From Deltaproteobacteria bacterium (GTDB lineage: Bacteria > Myxococcota_A > UBA9160 > UBA4427), in the NCBI GenBank assembly GCA_029261855.1, contig JAJDAN010000070.1, positions 1 through 64,000 of the forward strand: a stretch of 64,000 bases of DNA, in the 5' to 3' direction. The notes beneath the pieces were generated by a model. That model saw nothing but the letters and a program-made list of their open reading frames with translations, was not told where the DNA came from and made no database searches. Shown piece after piece: positions 60,878 to 64,000 of this stretch. Positions within the stretch are counted from its first letter, which is position 1. Each line of letters begins with the position of its first letter. Both the position numbers and the translations under genes were made by a program.

Positions 60878-63800
60878 CTATCCCCTCACTCGCTGGACGT
60901 CGTTCAGCTTGGGTGCAGCGCCATGGACCGCTTCGGCCTCGGCCTCCGGGTCCGCAGTCGGCGTGGCTTCGTCGGGTGCGAGATCCTCTTCGGGGCGCGT
61001 CTCGCCTTGGACTGGGTCGGACAAGGAGGGCCCGGCCTTCGGCGCGCGATAGGCGTAGTGGTCGATCGACTCGATCAGGCCACTACTGGTCTCGAACTTC
61101 GCGTAGCGCCCGGGCATCAGCACCGCGAGCTTGCCGAGGCTCTTCTCGACCCAAGCGTTGTAGACGCCGACGCCCATGAGCTCGAGATTCTTCTCGTGGA
61201 CGTCGATCGCCCGCTCCTCGAAGGGGAACGCTTCCTCTTCGAGGACCAGCTCGTAGTCCGCGAGCTCCGATGCCGTGAGATCGGCGGGACGCTCCGAATC
61301 GATCAGCGCCTGGCTGAAGGCGAGGTAGACCTCGGCCATGTAGAAGGTCGCCGCCGCCGTCACCTCACCGACCTCGTAGTCGACGAGCTGACCGAAGGCA
61401 GAGAGGGCCGCGTCCATGCGCTTCTGCTTCTTCTGCAGGTTCTTGTCGAAGGGCTGGGTGAGCGCAACTGCGTCGAAGCGCGCGAAGAAGGGCTCCGTCA
61501 GGACCAGCGCCGAACGCGCCGCGAGATAGCGCACCCGCTCGGTCCTCTCGTTGCCAGCCTTTCGGTCGATCTCGACGATCCGCTCGAGCTGCTTCTCCTG
61601 GCTCTTCGCGTCCCCCGCTTCCCGGTGCATCTCGGCGACCTTGAATCGCGTCTCGACGGCGGTGTCGAGGGGCCGCGGGAACTGCTCGATGTAGGCGCCG
61701 TAGACCGCTAGCGCCCGGGTCGCGTCGCCGGAGTCCTGGTAGAGCTCGCCGGCGACGAGGAGCGCCTCGCGCCGCAGCTCCGGGTCTTCCGCTTCGGCGG
61801 CGACTCGCTCGTACTCTCCCGCCGCGCGCCCCAGCTCACCCTGCTCCCGGTAGACGAACGCCATCTGCTTTGTGGCTTCCCGGTGCAGCGCGTGGTCCGG
61901 GTGCGACTCGCGGAACGCTTCGAGCACCGCCGCGGCGGCGACCCAGTCCTCGAGGCGGATGAGCGCCGCGCCGGCGTCGTACTCGGCCACGGGACGGATG
62001 CTCGAGCCGGGCGCGAGCTCCTTGATCCGCAGGAAGTGATCTGCGGCGGCGCGGTGTTCGAGGGCGAGATTGGCCCGCTCGCCCTGCTTGTAGATGGCAG
62101 CCGCCAGGCTCTCGACGACGTCCTGCCGGGTTTCGTCGTCCTCGGGTGTCATCTCGAGTACCCGCGCGTAGGCGTGTTCTGCCGGCTCGTAGGCCTCGGT
62201 ATCGAGGGACGCGTTGGCGACCACCGCCCACGCGGCGCGTCGGATGGGCAGCGCCGAATCGGGGTAGCCCTCGATGACCCGGTGCGCGCTGGACATGGCG
62301 AGGCCGAAATCCTTCATGTCGTACAGATCGTCGGCCGCGGCGCCCAGCACCGCGGCGGCGTGCTCGTGGGCGGGAAAGACGTCCACGAAGCGGAGCGAGC
62401 TCGCCACGGCGTCGCGACGGATCTGCACCTGGTGCTCACCCCGCGCGACCTTCTCTCCTTCGCGGTGGGCAAAGATCGCCGCGTAGCCCGCGGCGGCCGC
62501 CTTGTCGTGCGCGGGATAGTCGTATGCCGTGCGCTCATACTCTCGCGCTGCTTCTCCGAAGCTGCCGTCTTCGAGCAGCAGGTCGGCGAGCTGGTAGTGG
62601 ATCGGCGGCGTCTCGGCATCGTCGGGGAAGGACGCGAGATAGGCGCGGTACCAGAGCTGGGCCTCCTCGAAGTTCGCGGCCTTGTCGTCGACGCGCTCGG
62701 GTTCCTGGTACTGCGCGTGATAGTGATTCGCGAGGTCCTTGAGGTTGCCCTTCAGGTAGCGGAGGACCTCGGGCGTGCCGTTCACGTCGAAGTGACGCCA
62801 GTAGTCGGACTGCAACCCGTAGCGGGCGGCGAAGTCCTTCTTCGATTCGAGCACCAGCTTCGGAAAGCTGCCGGCCTCGTAGATCTCGACCACGCGCATG
62901 CTGAAGTGCGGCGACGAGCGATGCAGGGGATAGAGGGAGACGAAGCTGCGGTAGACCTCCGCGGCGTCGTGGTAGCGGAGCTTCTCGAGATAGAACTCGC
63001 CGAGGTGGCTGTAGATCCGGTCCTCGAAGCTGCGGTGGCCCTTGGCGACGAAGTACTGACTTACGGCTTCGGGGCCGCCGATGCTCGAGAAGCTGAGGCT
63101 GATGACCCGGTAGGTATCCGCGATCCGTCGCTCGTCCGCCTCGTCCTGGGACTGGTCGAAGTCGTACCCGGTGGAGACCTTGTAGTCGAGCAGCGCGACG
63201 TACTGATCCAGCGCCTCTTCGTGCATTTCCTGCTTGTAGAGAGTCCAGCCCAGCTTGTACAAGGCGAGCTCGTAGTACTGCGAAGCCACTCCGATGCGAG
63301 TGACGGCGAAGTAGGACTCCTCGGCGTCGAGGTACTTCCGACGGGTGAAGAAGTACTCGCCGCGCCGGAACTGGACCTCGTCGATGTAGCGGGAATGGGG
63401 GAACTGGACGATCAGGGTCTCCATCACGGCGATCGCCTCGTCGTTCCGCCCCAGCTCGTCGTAGGCGCGTGCCTTCTGGTAGAGGACCTGATCGTTGTGG
63501 GCGTAGTTGGGATAGGCCGCGAGGATCTGGTCGTAGAGCTCGATGGCCTCGAGGGGACCGGCCCATTCGACGTCTTCCTTCCCCGGAAGCTCGAGCTCAC
63601 CGCGCTGGGGCGACGCGATCACGGTCTCCCCCGCGGCGCGACGCTCGAAGTCGCGCTGGGACTCCGAGTGGTCGGCGATCGCCGCCGGCGGCGGCACCGC
63701 GAGCGAGTCGTCGTCGTCGCCATCGCTGGGCTCGGCGGGCGTCACCTCGTTGAACGGCGCCGGCGCCGGAAGCGCTGCGGGACCGCTGTCACCGAGCAGA

Positions 63801-64000
63801 CCGTATTCTTTTTCGATCTTCAGGTCCGCCAGGCGACGCATGGCCTCGGGGGTGAGCGCAGACTCGGGCGCTTCCTCGAGGAAGCTTCGGTAGGCGACCA
63901 TGGCCTGGTCGAGGCCGTCCTCGACACGCACCTCGGCCATGTCGGGCTCGACGGCACGCAGCTCTGCCAGGGTCTGCCGATCGGGATTCGCGCAGCCGGC
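60878..64000 (-). CDS. Large TPR lipoprotein, 5' end cut by the window edge
   Basis: 1,040 residues visible; the first in-frame codons at the edge read AGCANPDRQTLAEL, a lipobox with its Cys, so only the signal peptide is missing. Many TPR/HEAT-like helical repeats follow from about residue 100 to the end, with typical pieces such as ALDQYVALLDYKVSTG, ALYKLGWTLYKQEMHEEA and AAVLEAFRESHPDHALHREA. The first 100 residues include an acidic, Pro-rich linker. It probably scaffolds the ExbB/ExbD/AgmX machine in the periplasm. The ATG at 63940 is an internal Met, not the start. Confidence 0.85.
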   Translation of the reverse strand, partial: AGCANPDRQTLAELRAVEPDMAEVRVEDGLDQAMVAYRSFLEEAPESALTPEAMRRLADLKIEKEYGLLGDSGPAALPAPAPFNEVTPAEPSDGDDDDSLAVPPPAAIADHSESQRDFERRAAGETVIASPQRGELELPGKEDVEWAGPLEAIELYDQILAAYPNYAHNDQVLYQKARAYDELGRNDEAIAVMETLIVQFPHSRYIDEVQFRRGEYFFTRRKYLDAEESYFAVTRIGVASQYYELALYKLGWTLYKQEMHEEALDQYVALLDYKVSTGYDFDQSQDEADERRIADTYRVISLSFSSIGGPEAVSQYFVAKGHRSFEDRIYSHLGEFYLEKLRYHDAAEVYRSFVSLYPLHRSSPHFSMRVVEIYEAGSFPKLVLESKKDFAARYGLQSDYWRHFDVNGTPEVLRYLKGNLKDLANHYHAQYQEPERVDDKAANFEEAQLWYRAYLASFPDDAETPPIHYQLADLLLEDGSFGEAAREYERTAYDYPAHDKAAAAGYAAIFAHREGEKVARGEHQVQIRRDAVASSLRFVDVFPAHEHAAAVLGAAADDLYDMKDFGLAMSSAHRVIEGYPDSALPIRRAAWAVVANASLDTEAYEPAEHAYARVLEMTPEDDETRQDVVESLAAAIYKQGERANLALEHRAAADHFLRIKELAPGSSIRPVAEYDAGAALIRLEDWVAAAAVLEAFRESHPDHALHREATKQMAFVYREQGELGRAAGEYERVAAEAEDPELRREALLVAGELYQDSGDATRALAVYGAYIEQFPRPLDTAVETRFKVAEMHREAGDAKSQEKQLERIVEIDRKAGNERTERVRYLAARSALVLTEPFFARFDAVALTQPFDKNLQKKQKRMDAALSAFGQLVDYEVGEVTAAATFYMAEVYLAFSQALIDSERPADLTASELADYELVLEEEAFPFEERAIDVHEKNLELMGVGVYNAWVEKSLGKLAVLMPGRYAKFETSSGLIESIDHYAYRAPKAGPSLSDPVQGETRPEEDLAPDEATPTADPEAEAEAVHGAAPKLNDVQRVRG

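Noticed and set aside
1-64000. CRISPR arrays, insertion sequences, prophage genes, rRNA
   Set aside because: No repeat-spacer pattern, transposase, integrase, phage structural protein or rRNA segment was seen on either strand.

Overview
A high-GC, densely packed bacterial chromosome segment that I read as deltaproteobacterial in the old sense (Myxococcota-like or a close relative). The reasons are the ispE / tRNA-Gln / prs / rplY / pth and rpsF / rpsR / rplI / dnaB neighbourhoods, the outer-membrane assembly genes (BamD, LolA-like), and an ExbB/ExbD/AgmX/TPR cluster like the myxobacterial gliding or transport motors. No phage, insertion sequence, CRISPR array or rRNA is visible. About 50 protein genes and one tRNA were found.

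Layout. 1-6250: PspA-like gene (cut by the window edge) and a von Willebrand A protein, divergent from an OmpR-type response regulator/histidine kinase pair; then a LAB_N membrane protein and a questin-oxidase-like enzyme. 6350-12650: Mrp/ApbC ATPase, LolA-like and nucleotide pyrophosphatase-like genes, thiD, a membrane-anchored MutS-ATPase protein and a DUF1415 gene. 12643-13078 is the only long gene-free stretch; it holds a sigma-54-type promoter and a strong intrinsic terminator, i.e. a likely small RNA. 13080-20940: GNAT, PepQ, an NTF2-like protein, peptidoglycan recycling (Mpl, serine hydrolase, LD-carboxypeptidase) and dnaB. 21150-32380: ribosomal proteins bL9/bS18/bS6, PLP synthesis (pdxT, pdxS) with a MocR-type regulator, nhaA, pth, rplY, prs, tRNA-Gln, ispE, DUF1844, a CDP-alcohol phosphatidyltransferase and a 58-residue protein. 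32496-39093: bamD, TPR, cvpA and a two-gene RND efflux operon. 39167-40479: a MerR-regulated, cysteine-rich, probably metal-responsive mini-operon. 41289-56582: one gene of 5,097 codons. 56822-64000: TonB-like AgmX/PglI-domain protein, two ExbD/TolR, one ExbB/TolQ and TPR lipoproteins.

The most striking system is at the right. A cyclic-di-GMP-I (GEMM) riboswitch aptamer lies in the 5' leader (56656-56755, minus strand) of the 5,097-residue gene. That protein has a signal peptide, roughly 2,700 residues of DUF11-type Ig-like repeats, SdrD-type modules, three clear plus one degenerate OmpA-like modules, and a C-terminal region of about 900 residues that looks like an outer-membrane beta-barrel. 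The sequence therefore suggests second-messenger control of a giant cell-surface protein, placed directly next to an ExbB-ExbD motor cluster.

A second theme is regulation without leaders. Several genes (bamD, the MerR-controlled gene, pdxR, probably merR and pepQ) have a -10 element only 6-9 bases before the start codon and no Shine-Dalgarno sequence, so they are predicted to give leaderless mRNAs; other genes in the window have clear ribosome binding sites.
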